From assembly GCA_000756795.1 (NCBI GenBank), contig CCSI01000001.1, forward strand, positions 620,001 to 684,000: DNA of 64,000 bases. The letters are read 5' to 3'. Made by a program: the position numbers and the translations under genes. The DNA is from Qipengyuania vulgaris. Its GTDB lineage: Bacteria; Pseudomonadota; Alphaproteobacteria; Sphingomonadales; Sphingomonadaceae. A model generated the notes under the pieces. It searched no databases. It saw only the letters and a list, made by a program, of their open reading frames with translations, and was not told the DNA's origin. Shown here one piece after another: positions 28,263-36,681 of the stretch (its first letter is position 1; each line of letters starts with the position of its first letter).

Positions 28263-28293
28263 CTTGAAAGCGTTCCGCAAGCGCCTATCTTGA
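28263..28293 (+). promoter_or_regulatory. RpoH (sigma-32) type heat-shock promoter of hsp20
   Basis: CTTG at 28263-28266 (context CTTGAAA), exactly 17 bases, then CCTATCTTGA at 28284-28293. This matches the alphaproteobacterial RpoH consensus CTTG-N17/18-CYTATNTNNG in all but the last base. The implied start near 28300 leaves an 80-nt untranslated leader before the hsp20 ATG. Confidence 0.75.
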
Positions 28294-28299
28294 GTTCGT

Positions 28300-28381
28300 C
28301 GCCGCATCGTGCGGTGGCTTGGGAGCGCCGCTTACGGGTTCCCTTCACATATTCAAATTGCTCAATGGAGGATTTGTTTCG
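28300..28381 (+). promoter_or_regulatory. ROSE-type RNA thermometer in the hsp20 5' leader
   Basis: The leader ends in the diagnostic ROSE hairpin: TTGCTC (28358-28363), loop AATG, GAGGAT (28368-28373). The pairing buries the Shine-Dalgarno GGAGGA and uses the unusual U-U and G-G pairs known from ROSE elements of rhizobial small heat-shock genes; two A-U pairs extend the stem. A CCGCA-tcg-TGCGG hairpin lies further upstream (around 28306-28319). Heating would melt the last stem and free the ribosome site nine bases before ATG. Confidence 0.75.
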
Positions 28382-28849
28382 ATGAACCGTTTTGACACTA
28401 CCCCTTATCGCCGTTCGACCGTCGGTTTCGATCGCCTGTTCGACCTCATGGAACGCCAGGCACGCAACGCCGGTGGGGATAATTACCCTCCCTTCAATAT
28501 CGAGCGACGCGACGAGGACGAGTATCGCATTACTCTCGCCGTCGCCGGTTTCCGCTCGGAAGACCTCGACATTACCGCGCAGCAGAATCTGCTGACGATC
28601 CAGGGACGCAAGCGCGACGACCAGCCTGAAGGCGAGATGCTGCATGTTGGCATCGCCAACCGAGGGTTCGAGCGCCGCTTCGACCTTGCCGACTATGTCC
28701 GGGTCGAGAATGCCGATCTTAAGGACGGCATGCTTTACATCGATTTGGTGCGCGAAGTGCCTGAAGCGATGAAGCCGAAGAAGATATCGATCGGCGGCCA
28801 GAAGACGCTCGAAATCGTCAAGGATGACGACGATAGCGCTGCGGCCTGA
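28382..28849 (+). CDS. Small heat shock protein Hsp20 (IbpA-like)
   Basis: A 155-residue alpha-crystallin-domain chaperone that holds unfolding proteins. The N-terminal arm (TPYRRSTVGFDRLFDLME) and PPFNIERRDEDEYRITLAVAG followed by the LLTIQGRKRDD, GIANRGFERRFDLAD segments are typical of the IbpA/HspA class of proteobacteria (the second motif is split in reading: PPFNIERRDEDEY, RITLAVAG). The start is the ATG at 28382, placed by the GGAGGA site and the ROSE element. A terminator follows 23 bp after the stop. Confidence 0.93.
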   Translation: MNRFDTTPYRRSTVGFDRLFDLMERQARNAGGDNYPPFNIERRDEDEYRITLAVAGFRSEDLDITAQQNLLTIQGRKRDDQPEGEMLHVGIANRGFERRFDLADYVRVENADLKDGMLYIDLVREVPEAMKPKKISIGGQKTLEIVKDDDDSAAA

Positions 28850-28871
28850 GGGTAAATTCAAAAGCCTGAAG

Positions 28872-28902
28872 GGCGGCGCCTCGAAAGGGGCGCCGCCTTA
28901 TT
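28872..28902 (+). terminator. Rho-independent terminator of hsp20
   Basis: Nine-base-pair perfect stem ggcggcgcc / ggcgccgcc (28872-28880 and 28889-28897), loop tcgaaagg, followed by ttattc. Stem is strong; the U-tract is short. Confidence 0.85.
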
Positions 28903-28913
28903 CGTGAGCCTTC

Positions 28914-28950
28914 ACAAAATGAAAGGGGGCGACACCTGAGTGCCACCCCC
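28914..28950 (-). terminator. Intrinsic terminator of the minus-strand RNA
   Basis: Eleven-pair hairpin (two wobbles) with a TCAG loop and TTTCATTTT directly after it on the minus strand; on the plus strand no T-run follows, so it is directional. Confidence 0.75.
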
Positions 28951-29045
28951 GCGACGACTAGCGCCGCCAAGCCTCGGATTCGGCCGTCCGGGTCGCAGAA
29001 GACGACCGGGTTCGAGGCAAGCCCCACCGCTTGCGCGAAGCTCTA
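28914..29045 (-). ncRNA. Candidate structured small RNA with intrinsic terminator
   Basis: On the minus strand about 130 nt appear to form: a short GCTT/AAGC hairpin; a long arm closed by GCCTCG / CGAGGC containing an inner CCGGTCG / CGACCCGG stem with a bulge; and a strong terminator at 28925-28950 (11-bp stem GGGGGTGGCAC / GTGTCGCCCCC, TCAG loop) followed by TTTCATTTT. The terminator faces away from hsp20 and is 275 bp beyond the pyrG stop, which suggests an independent RNA or a long pyrG 3' tail. It does not match tmRNA, RNase P or SRP RNA signatures I know; 6S RNA could not be excluded. The 5' end is a guess. Confidence 0.45.
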
Positions 29046-29064
29046 ATCCATTGTCACTCGGTAG

Positions 29065-29110
29065 CTTTTGACAACCGAACGCCTCACTCCTGCATCAATT
29101 ATGTCAAAAG
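29065..29110. repeat. Perfect 9-bp inverted repeat CTTTTGACA / TGTCAAAAG
   Basis: Arms at 29065-29073 and 29102-29110, 28 bases apart. Each arm holds a TTGACA, i.e. a -35-like hexamer, facing inward. It lies just upstream of the candidate small RNA and could be an operator or paired promoter elements; no convincing -10 hexamer was found at 17 bases. Confidence 0.5.
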
Positions 29111-29224
29111 ATAAAGCCGTGGGTGCGTATCCGAAACAGGCTTGGTGTCGCACTTATACAAATCACCTCACTTTAGATGAGGGATTACAAATGTTTACGA
29201 GAAATCGCCCGTGAGAAAAAATTT

Positions 29225-30859
29225 CTACACGAGGCGCGCCTGTTCGAGCGCCGCTCCAATAAAGCCTGCAAACAGGGGGTGCGGGTCGAAGGGTTTCGAC
29301 TTCAATTCCGGATGGAACTGAACACCGACGAACCACGGATGGTCCGGACGCTCGACGATTTCGGGCAACAAACCATCGGGCGACATGCCGGAGAAAATCA
29401 GCCCCTGCTTTTCCAGCGGATCGATATATTTGCCGTTCACTTCGTAGCGGTGACGATGGCGCTCGGATATTTCGGTCTCGCCGCCGTAGATGGTCGAGAC
29501 ATGGCTGTTGGCGGCCAGTTTCGCGTCATAGGCACCCAGGCGCATCGTCCCGCCAAGATCGCCTCCAGCCTCACGCTTCTGGAGACCTTCTTCAGTCATC
29601 CACTCGGTGATAATGCCGACAACGGGCTCTTCTGTACTACCGAACTCGGTTGAGCTAGCCCGCTCGAAGCCAGCACTACGCGCGCCTTCGACGCAGGCCA
29701 TCTGCATGCCAAGGCAGATGCCAAAGAAAGGGACTTTGCGCTCGCGGGCGAAACGGACGCTGGCAATCTTGCCTTCGCTGCCCCGTTCACCGAAGCCACC
29801 GGGCACCAAGATGCCGTGCATCGGCTCGAGCTGTGCAGCGATATCGCTGTCATTCTGTTCGAAAACTTCCGCATCGATCCACTTGATGTTGACCTTCACG
29901 CGGTGCGCCATGCCACCATGGATCAGCGCCTCGTTGAGCGATTTGTAAGCATCCTGCAGGCCGACATACTTGCCGACCACGCCGATGGTGACTTCGCCTT
30001 CAGGGTTCGAATGGCGGTCTACTACATCGTACCAGCGTGAAAGATCCGGTTCGGGCGCATCCGTGATGCCGAAACCGCGGAGGACCTCGGTGTCGAGGCC
30101 TTCTGCGTGATACTGCAGCGGGACCGAGTAGATCGACGGCGCATCGAGCGCGGGAATGACCGCTTCTTTGCGCACGTTGCAGAAGTTCGCGATTTTCTGA
30201 CGCTCGCCATCGGGAATGGGATGTTCGGCGCGGCACAGCAGCACGTCGGGCTTGATACCGAGGCTGGCGAGTTCGCGGACCGAGTGCTGGGTCGGCTTGG
30301 TCTTAAGCTCACCTGCTGCCGCAATATAGGGCACCAGCGTCACGTGGACGCTCAGCGACTGCATCGGCTCCAGCTCGTTACGCAGCTGGCGAATGGCTTC
30401 CATAAAGGGAAGGCTCTCAATGTCGCCCACCGTCCCGCCGATTTCGCAGAGGATGAAATCGTGATCGTCCTGTCCGGCCAGCGCGAATTCCTTGATTGCG
30501 TCGGTCACATGCGGGACCACCTGCACGGTCGCGCCGAGATAGTCGCCGCGACGTTCTTTGGCGATGATCTGCTGGTAGACGCGGCCGGATGTGATGTTGT
30601 CGCCCTGATGCGCCGAGACGCCGGTGAATCGCTCGTAATGGCCGAGGTCGAGGTCGGTTTCCGCCCCGTCGTCGGTCACATAGACCTCGCCATGCTGATA
30701 CGGGCTCATCGTGCCCGGATCGACATTGAGGTAGGGGTCGAACTTACGAATGCGGACCTTGTAGCCACGCGCCTGGAGGAGGGCAGCAAGCGATGCTGCC
30801 ATGAGACCTTTGCCAAGCGAGGAGACCACGCCGCCGGTGATGAATATATACCGCGCCAT
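29225..30859 (-). CDS. pyrG: CTP synthase
   Basis: Makes CTP from UTP, ATP and glutamine. The 544-residue enzyme has an N-terminal synthase domain ([20 protein letters not shown]-loop; [13 protein letters not shown]) and a C-terminal class I glutamine amidotransferase domain ([12 protein letters not shown]; nucleophile Cys in FFGICLGMQ; His/Glu in FHPEL). It follows secG on the same strand with about 100 bp between. CTP is also the IspD substrate, but no regulatory link is visible. Confidence 0.96.
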   Translation of the reverse strand: MARYIFITGGVVSSLGKGLMAASLAALLQARGYKVRIRKFDPYLNVDPGTMSPYQHGEVYVTDDGAETDLDLGHYERFTGVSAHQGDNITSGRVYQQIIAKERRGDYLGATVQVVPHVTDAIKEFALAGQDDHDFILCEIGGTVGDIESLPFMEAIRQLRNELEPMQSLSVHVTLVPYIAAAGELKTKPTQHSVRELASLGIKPDVLLCRAEHPIPDGERQKIANFCNVRKEAVIPALDAPSIYSVPLQYHAEGLDTEVLRGFGITDAPEPDLSRWYDVVDRHSNPEGEVTIGVVGKYVGLQDAYKSLNEALIHGGMAHRVKVNIKWIDAEVFEQNDSDIAAQLEPMHGILVPGGFGERGSEGKIASVRFARERKVPFFGICLGMQMACVEGARSAGFERASSTEFGSTEEPVVGIITEWMTEEGLQKREAGGDLGGTMRLGAYDAKLAANSHVSTIYGGETEISERHRHRYEVNGKYIDPLEKQGLIFSGMSPDGLLPEIVERPDHPWFVGVQFHPELKSKPFDPHPLFAGFIGAALEQARLV

Positions 30860-30963
30860 GGGAGTCGGGCCTTAAGCGTGCGTGTTGAGTCGGCGCAAGG
30901 GAAAAGGCGCGTGGAAACGCGCGCTATCCACCATGGCGCATGCGAATTGCGATGAAGTGAGGG

Positions 30964-31317
30964 TTATTCCGCGAGCGGATCGTCACCAGCCGGTGCTTCA
31001 GCCGGAGCGGCTGCCGGCCCGCTGCCCGCAAGCGGGTCATTCGCCAGCGGCTCGACCGTACGGTCCAGCGTCGATTCGATTTCGCCTGCTCCGACGCCTT
31101 CGACCGCCAAGGCAGCAAGGGCGATCGACAGCGCGACGAAGGTCACCGCCAGCCATTTGGTCGAGCGGGTCAGGAAGTCGGCCGCGCCGCGGGCGCTGAG
31201 CATGCCGCTGGGGCTACCGCCGATTCCGAGGCCGCCGCCTTCACTGCGCTGCATCAGGATGACCGTGATGAGTGCGGCTCCGACAATGGCCTGCACGACG
31301 GTGAGGAAGACGAACAT
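30964..31317 (-). CDS. secG: Preprotein translocase subunit SecG
   Basis: Small SecYEG subunit of 117 residues. Two membrane helices (FLTVVQAIVGAALITVILM and WLAVTFVALSIALAALAVEG) flank the conserved cytoplasmic loop with MQRSEGGGLG and the FLTRSTKW segment. An alanine/proline-rich acidic tail (after about 85) is longer than in E. coli, which is normal for alphaproteobacteria. The gene lies between tpiA and pyrG, the usual order. Confidence 0.92.
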   Translation of the reverse strand: MFVFLTVVQAIVGAALITVILMQRSEGGGLGIGGSPSGMLSARGAADFLTRSTKWLAVTFVALSIALAALAVEGVGAGEIESTLDRTVEPLANDPLAGSGPAAAPAEAPAGDDPLAE

Positions 31318-31400
31318 GGATAAACTCTGCTTTTAATGTCTGGTTTGCAGCGCCGCATTTAGTGGCAGCGCCGCGAAACGGCAAGGCTCGGGTGGCAGGC

Positions 31401-32162
31401 TCAGGCCTCTTCGGTTTCCGATGCTGCGACCACGATGCCGAGGAAACTTTCCGCCGACAGGCTGGCGCCGCCAACGAGAGCCCCGCCCACTTCGGGAATC
31501 GAGAGGATTTCCTTGGCGTTGTCGGGCTTGACCGAACCACCATAAAGGATGCGCACTTCCGCCGAGGTTTCCTCGCCATAGGTTTCGTCGAGCAGTCCGC
31601 GAATCGCCTTGTGCATCGCTTCGATGTCGTTGGGCGTTGCGGTCTTGCCGGTGCCGATGGCCCAGACAGGTTCATAAGCGACAGTCAGGCGCTCTGCTGC
31701 ATCTTCGATTTTCGGCAGGCTGGCCTTGAGTTGCTTCAAGACGAATTCTTCTGCGTCACCTGCCTCGCGCACCTTCAGCGTTTCTCCGCAGCAAAGGATA
31801 ATGCGCAGGCCCGCTTCGAGAGCGCTCTCGATCTTGGCATTGATTTGCTTGGCGGTTTCCTTGTGGTCCGCACGGCGCTCGCTATGCCCGAGGATGACGA
31901 ACTTGGCGCCGGCGTCGGCGATCATGGCGGCCGAGATGTCGCCCGTATGCGCGCCGTCTTCGCCCGGGAAAACGTCCTGTGCGCCCACGCCGATCTGCTC
32001 CGCCTCGCGGTGGACAGCGTGAATAAGCGTGTATGGCGGCGCCACGGCCACTTCGGCCTTCATATAGCGCTGTGCGGCGCGGTCGATGGCGCGCGCTTCG
32101 GAGAGCATGGCGCGCGTACCGTTCATCTTCCAGTTGCCGACAATGTAGGGCCGTTCGGCCAT
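31401..32162 (-). CDS. tpiA: Triosephosphate isomerase
   Basis: Interconverts dihydroxyacetone phosphate and glyceraldehyde 3-phosphate. The 253-residue TIM barrel has catalytic K in VGNWKMNG, H in LGHSERR and E in VAYEPVWAIGTGK, and the phosphate-binding GGSVKPDN and GGASL loops. I start at the ATG at 32162, preceded by GGGAAG seven bases before; an in-frame ATG six codons earlier (32180) lacks that site. It diverges from the PpiD-like gene over 220 bp. Confidence 0.95.
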   Translation of the reverse strand: MAERPYIVGNWKMNGTRAMLSEARAIDRAAQRYMKAEVAVAPPYTLIHAVHREAEQIGVGAQDVFPGEDGAHTGDISAAMIADAGAKFVILGHSERRADHKETAKQINAKIESALEAGLRIILCCGETLKVREAGDAEEFVLKQLKASLPKIEDAAERLTVAYEPVWAIGTGKTATPNDIEAMHKAIRGLLDETYGEETSAEVRILYGGSVKPDNAKEILSIPEVGGALVGGASLSAESFLGIVVAASETEEA

Positions 32163-32382
32163 AGAATAACTTCCCGTCATGAATCGTAAATGCAGCGAGG
32201 CGCTATATAGGGGCTCGTCGTCGCTCCGCTAGCCGTGGTTTCTTTATACGTCAAAACCGGATGGGACCTGTTGCGGCGAGGTCGCAGGGCGGATAAAGCG
32301 CGCTGCTCAAACCGGTGATACGCCGCTTCCCGTCCGGAAGCAGGCCGCGCCCAATGCAGATGAAAAGGCCCTTTCGCAAGCC

Positions 32383-34320
32383 ATGCTCACGATTTTCCGG
32401 AATTTCTTCAAATCCAAGTTCGGCCTCGCGATTACGCTCGCGTTCCTTGGCGTTATCGGATTTGCTTTCGCCAGCATGGATGTCTCGAGCACGGGCACCT
32501 TCGGGGGTGTGGCTGGCGGCGACAGCGTCGCGGTAGTTGGCGACCAGAAAATCGGCACGGCGGAACTGAACCGTGCGGCCAATGATGCTCTGCGCGAAGC
32601 GCGCCAAGAAAACCCGAATGCCACGATGCAGACGCTGCTGGCCAATGGCGGGCTGGAACGGATCCTTGATGACCTGATCAACCGCTATGCGATTATCGCC
32701 TGGGCCGAGGAAAATGGCTTTCGTGCTGGCGACAACCTCGTGAACAGCGAGATTCGCCAAATCCCGGCAGCGCGCGGCCCCAGCGGGGACTTCGACACGG
32801 CGACCTATCAGCAGTTTCTGCGCAACAACAGCCTGACCGATGCGCAGGTGCGTCAGCAGATCCGTACCTCGCTGTTCTTCCAGCAAACTGTATTGCCACA
32901 AGTCTATGGCGCGAAGCTGCCGAGCTCGCTGGCTGAAACCTATGCACGTACCTTCAAGGAACGCCGTACTGGCTCGATAGCGGCCCTGCCCTTTGCTGCC
33001 TTCGCTCCCGAAGGAACGCCGACTGACGCAGCCCTGCAAAAGTTCTACACTGAGAACCGCAGCCGGTTCATACGTCCTGAGCGTCGGACGATGCGCTATG
33101 CCACTTTCGACAGCAGTGCGCTGGGCGACAGCATCGAGCCTACCGCGGAAGAGATCGCGGCGGACTACGAAGAAAACGCAGCCCAATATGCAGCGAGCGA
33201 GACCCGCAGCTTCACGCAGTTGATCGTCCCCACCCGCGAGGGTGCCGAGGCAATCGCAGCGCGCGTGCGCGGCGGCGAGAGCTTTGCGCAAGCGGCCCGG
33301 AGCGCGGGATTGCGTCCTGCCGATCTCGCCGACCAGTCGCGAGCAGCCATCCGCAGCTCGGCCTCGGCCGCAGTCGCAGATGCCTACTTTGCGGCAAGTG
33401 AAGGTGCGGTCACCGCTCCCGCCCAAGGTCAACTTGGGTGGTACATCGCCCGTGTGAATTCGGTCGAAAGCCGTGCGGCGCGCGATCTCGCATCTGTGCG
33501 CGATGAAATTGCCGACCGTTTGCGCGAGCAGAAGCGCCAACGAGGTATCGCCGAACTGGCGATCAGCGTCGAAGACCGCCTCGCGGATGGTGCATCGCTG
33601 TCCTCGGTCGCGCAGGAACTCGGCTTGGAGTTGGAGACGTCGCGGCCGATTACTGCCTCGGGCCAGATTTACGGTACGTCGGAACCTGCACCCGAGGCGC
33701 TTCGCGGGGTGCTCGAGTTCGCGTTCCAGATCGACGAAGGCGACGCCGAAATTGGCGCGCTTCCTGATCAGCGCACATTCGTCATCTACGAAATTGCCGA
33801 CATCACCCCTTCGGCAGCGGCTCCGCTTGCTGAAATCAAGGACCAGGTCACCTCGGCATGGCGCCGCGACCGTGCCAGTAAGGCAGCGGAAGCTGCAGCG
33901 GACCGTGTCCTCAAGCGCGTTGAAGGCGGCGCGAGCCTCGCCGATGCGCTGGCAGCCGAAGAAAAGCGACTGCCCCCGGCGCAACAGGTATCGCTTAGCC
34001 GCGAGGAACTGGCTCGTATGCAGGACCAGCGCATTCCCGCCGCCATCGGCCTGATGTTCGCCATGGCGGAAGGCACGGTAAAGAAGCTTGAAGGCCCGTC
34101 GCAGCAGAGCTGGTTCGTGGTCGACCTGGAAGATGTCCAGCTGGAAGAGCTTGCTGAGAATGATCCGCTGATTGCACAGGCGCGAAATTCCATAGGTCAG
34201 GCCTGGGGCTCGGAATATGCCGAGCAACTGCTCGCTGCCATGCGTGCTGCAGTAGGTGTCGAGCGCAATGCCGACGCCATCGCTGCAGTGCGTCGCCAGC
34301 TCCTCGGCGAAACGAACTGA
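32383..34320 (+). CDS. PpiD/SurA-like periplasmic peptidyl-prolyl isomerase
   Basis: A 645-residue membrane-anchored foldase. An N-terminal hydrophobic helix (LAITLAFLGVIGFAFASM, about 14-31) anchors a SurA_N-like domain (GDQKIGTAELNRAANDA...; LINRYAIIAWAEENG), followed by a parvulin-like region near 280-360 (AQYAASETRSFTQLIV, FAQAARSAG, GQLGWY) and a second helical domain. The layout matches PpiD, which helps outer-membrane and secreted proteins fold near SecYEG. Parvulin catalytic residues look poorly conserved, as in E. coli PpiD. It precedes trpE by 7 bp, a common alphaproteobacterial order. Confidence 0.88.
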   Translation: MLTIFRNFFKSKFGLAITLAFLGVIGFAFASMDVSSTGTFGGVAGGDSVAVVGDQKIGTAELNRAANDALREARQENPNATMQTLLANGGLERILDDLINRYAIIAWAEENGFRAGDNLVNSEIRQIPAARGPSGDFDTATYQQFLRNNSLTDAQVRQQIRTSLFFQQTVLPQVYGAKLPSSLAETYARTFKERRTGSIAALPFAAFAPEGTPTDAALQKFYTENRSRFIRPERRTMRYATFDSSALGDSIEPTAEEIAADYEENAAQYAASETRSFTQLIVPTREGAEAIAARVRGGESFAQAARSAGLRPADLADQSRAAIRSSASAAVADAYFAASEGAVTAPAQGQLGWYIARVNSVESRAARDLASVRDEIADRLREQKRQRGIAELAISVEDRLADGASLSSVAQELGLELETSRPITASGQIYGTSEPAPEALRGVLEFAFQIDEGDAEIGALPDQRTFVIYEIADITPSAAAPLAEIKDQVTSAWRRDRASKAAEAAADRVLKRVEGGASLADALAAEEKRLPPAQQVSLSREELARMQDQRIPAAIGLMFAMAEGTVKKLEGPSQQSWFVVDLEDVQLEELAENDPLIAQARNSIGQAWGSEYAEQLLAAMRAAVGVERNADAIAAVRRQLLGETN

Positions 34321-34327
34321 GGCGCGC

Positions 34328-35842
34328 TTGACGGGCCAATTCGAAGGCCGCGCGCGGGCGCTAGAGGCGCTGGGGCAAGGCCGTCCGGCACTCGTCTGGC
34401 GCAAGCTGGTCGCCGATACGGTCACACCGGTCGGCGCGGCTCTGCGGCTCATCAAAGAAGGGCGCGGCGATTTCCTGCTGGAGTCGGTGGAAGGGGGTGA
34501 AGTCCGCGGGCGCTACAGTCTGCTTGGGCTCGACCCCGACCTGGTCTTCCGTGCCGAAGGTGACGAAGCAGCGATAAACCGCAACTGGCAGCGCGACCGC
34601 GAGGATTTCGTGAGTTGCGACGGTGGTACGCTCGCCGCCATGCGCAGCCTGCTCGAAGAATGTCGTATCGATGTGCCCGACGGGCTGCCGCCTGCCCTCG
34701 CCTGCCTGGTCGGCTATTTCGGCTATGAGACCATCGGGCTTGTCGAGAAGCTGCCCCGCCCGGACGAGCAGGCGCTCGACCTGCCGGACATGCTTTTTTC
34801 TCGCCCGACGCTGCTGCTCGTGTTCGACAGTCTGAAGGACACGCTTTTCTGTATCGCTCCACTCTGGCCTGGCGATGCCTCCGCCGAGGATGCCATCGCG
34901 CAAGCTGACGAGCGGATTGAGGCTACGCTTGCCAAGCTGGACAGCGCACTGCCAAGAACCACCGCCGCGGCGACAGACCACGAACTGCCGCAACTCCAGC
35001 CCACCATGCCGAGCGAGGACTACGCCGCTATGGTGGCCCGCGCCAAGGACTACATCACTGCGGGCGACATCTTCCAGGTGGTGCTGTCGCAGCGCTTCAC
35101 AGCGCCTTTCGAGCTTCCGCCGATCGCTCTCTATCGCTCGCTGCGGCGAGTGAATCCCTCGCCCTTCCTCTATTTCCTCGACCTGCCCGGTTTCGCAGTG
35201 GTCGGCTCCAGCCCCGAAATCCTCGTGCGCGTGCGCAATGACGAAGTCACCGTGCGGCCCATCGCCGGCACCCGCCCGCGCGGAGCTACGCCTGAAGAGG
35301 ACCGCGCTGCCGAGGCCTCGCTCCTTGCCGACCCCAAGGAAAAGGCGGAACACCTCATGCTGCTCGACCTCGGGCGCAATGATGTGGGACGGGTCGCCAA
35401 GAGCGGCACGGTGGAGGTCACCGACAGCTTTACGGTCGAACGCTACAGTCACGTCATGCATATCGTCAGCAATGTTGTCGGCCAGCTCGACCCGTCGAAG
35501 GACGCCATTGATGCGCTGTTCGCCGGTTTTCCCGCCGGGACCGTCAGTGGCGCGCCCAAGGTCCGCGCCTGCGAAATCATCGCCGAACTCGAACCTGCGA
35601 ACCGCGGCCCCTATGCCGGCGGCGTCGGCTATTTCGCGCCCGACGGCTCGCTCGACAGCTGTATCGTCCTGCGCACGGCAGTCGTGAAGGGCGGCACCAT
35701 GCATGTGCAGGCCGGTGCAGGGATAGTCGCCGACAGCAATCCCGAATATGAACAACGCGAATGTGAAGCCAAGGCCGGCGCGCTATTCGCAGCAGCACGC
35801 GAGGCAGTGAGCCTCGCCCAGACACCCGGTTACGGACAATGA
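34328..35842 (+). CDS. trpE: Anthranilate synthase component I
   Basis: Chorismate-to-anthranilate subunit of tryptophan synthesis, 504 residues. The TrpE N-terminal domain (feedback Trp site in LLESVEGG) is followed by the chorismate-binding domain (PIAGTRPRGATPEED, LMLLDLGRNDVGRV, ERYSHVMHIVSNV, FPAGTVSGAPKVRA, each shorter than the whole conserved block). The start is a TTG at 34328 with GAGG five bases before it, overlapping nothing but close after ppiD; the in-frame ATG at 34256 lies inside ppiD. It overlaps the lipoprotein gene by four bases. Confidence 0.95.
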   Translation: MTGQFEGRARALEALGQGRPALVWRKLVADTVTPVGAALRLIKEGRGDFLLESVEGGEVRGRYSLLGLDPDLVFRAEGDEAAINRNWQRDREDFVSCDGGTLAAMRSLLEECRIDVPDGLPPALACLVGYFGYETIGLVEKLPRPDEQALDLPDMLFSRPTLLLVFDSLKDTLFCIAPLWPGDASAEDAIAQADERIEATLAKLDSALPRTTAAATDHELPQLQPTMPSEDYAAMVARAKDYITAGDIFQVVLSQRFTAPFELPPIALYRSLRRVNPSPFLYFLDLPGFAVVGSSPEILVRVRNDEVTVRPIAGTRPRGATPEEDRAAEASLLADPKEKAEHLMLLDLGRNDVGRVAKSGTVEVTDSFTVERYSHVMHIVSNVVGQLDPSKDAIDALFAGFPAGTVSGAPKVRACEIIAELEPANRGPYAGGVGYFAPDGSLDSCIVLRTAVVKGGTMHVQAGAGIVADSNPEYEQRECEAKAGALFAAAREAVSLAQTPGYGQ

Positions 35843-36681
35843 AATACGCATTTCTCGCCCTCCCCCTGATGATGCTGACCGCCTGCGAACCCGCAAAGGA
35901 AGGCGAGCCGGTCACGCGCACCCGTATTGACGGTCAGGGCATCCCCTCGGCAACACCCACGCCTGTCGAAACCGCCTCGGGCACCACGCAGGTAGAAAGC
36001 GCCTGCCGCTCGATAATCTTCGAGGACACGCCGCTCACCCATTGCCTTGCCACCCCGTCGCGCCATCGCGTTTCGATGGACCTCGGCCCCTCGGGTGACG
36101 CTCCCTACCGAAGCCTGACGGCCTATTCGAAAGCGCACAGTGCAGGAAGCATCGCATTCGCCATGAACGCGGGCATGTATGACGATGAGGGCAAGCCCAT
36201 CGGCTATTTCGTCGAGGACGGTAACCGCCTGCAAACGCTGAGCACCGCCGATGGCGAGGGCAATTTCCACATGAAGCCCAACGGCGTCTTCTTCGGCAGC
36301 GGCGAGACATGGGAGGTCCGGACCACCGACGACTTCCTCGCCAATGTCCGCGAGCGTCCGCAATTCGGCACGCAGTCGGGCCCGATGCTGGTCGTCGACG
36401 GCAAGCTGCATCCCGAAATTTCGCATGACGGCGAATCGCGCCTCATCCGCAACGCCGTCGGTGTCGACGAAAAGGGCCGCGCGCATTTCGTGATCTCGAA
36501 CGCCGCAATCAGCTTCGGCAAGCTTGCGCGTTTCTATCGCGACGAGCTCAATGTGAAGAACGCGCTCTACCTCGACGGCAATGTCTCGGCGCTGTGGAAC
36601 CCGGCGACCGACCGGCTCGATACCGGCGCGCCCATCGGCCCCATCGTGGTCGTCGAAAAGAAGGACCGGACCGATGATTGA
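35839..36681 (+). CDS. Phosphodiester glycosidase (NAGPA/DUF2233) family lipoprotein
   Basis: A 280-residue lipoprotein (lipobox LTAC, Cys16) with a proline/threonine linker and a NAGPA-type domain: IAFAMNAGMYDDEG, QSGPMLVVDG and NAVGVDEKG are the family's conserved loops. Characterised members cleave phosphodiester-linked GlcNAc (uncovering enzyme) or related bonds; the substrate here is unknown. It is inserted between trpE and pip, overlapping trpE by four bases and pip by eight, so it is read with the trp genes though it has no evident role in tryptophan synthesis. Confidence 0.82.
   Translation: MKYAFLALPLMMLTACEPAKEGEPVTRTRIDGQGIPSATPTPVETASGTTQVESACRSIIFEDTPLTHCLATPSRHRVSMDLGPSGDAPYRSLTAYSKAHSAGSIAFAMNAGMYDDEGKPIGYFVEDGNRLQTLSTADGEGNFHMKPNGVFFGSGETWEVRTTDDFLANVRERPQFGTQSGPMLVVDGKLHPEISHDGESRLIRNAVGVDEKGRAHFVISNAAISFGKLARFYRDELNVKNALYLDGNVSALWNPATDRLDTGAPIGPIVVVEKKDRTDD

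Larger units (their letters stand above)
28850..29224. other. 375-bp intergenic region between hsp20 and pyrG
   Basis: Contains the hsp20 terminator, a probable minus-strand small RNA with its own terminator (28914-29045), an inverted repeat (29065-29110), and a hairpin CCTCA/TGAGG just downstream of pyrG (around 29165-29182). A 69-codon open frame on the minus strand (28818-29027) overlaps the structured RNA and the hsp20 end, and I do not consider it a gene. Confidence 0.6.

Noticed and set aside
28818-29027. 69-codon open frame on the minus strand between hsp20 and pyrG
   Set aside because: It covers the structured RNA and terminator and runs into the hsp20 end; no ribosome site and no family-like sequence.
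30107-30955. 282-codon plus-strand frame over pyrG
   Set aside because: Antisense shadow of a long GC-rich gene; no domain or start signal.
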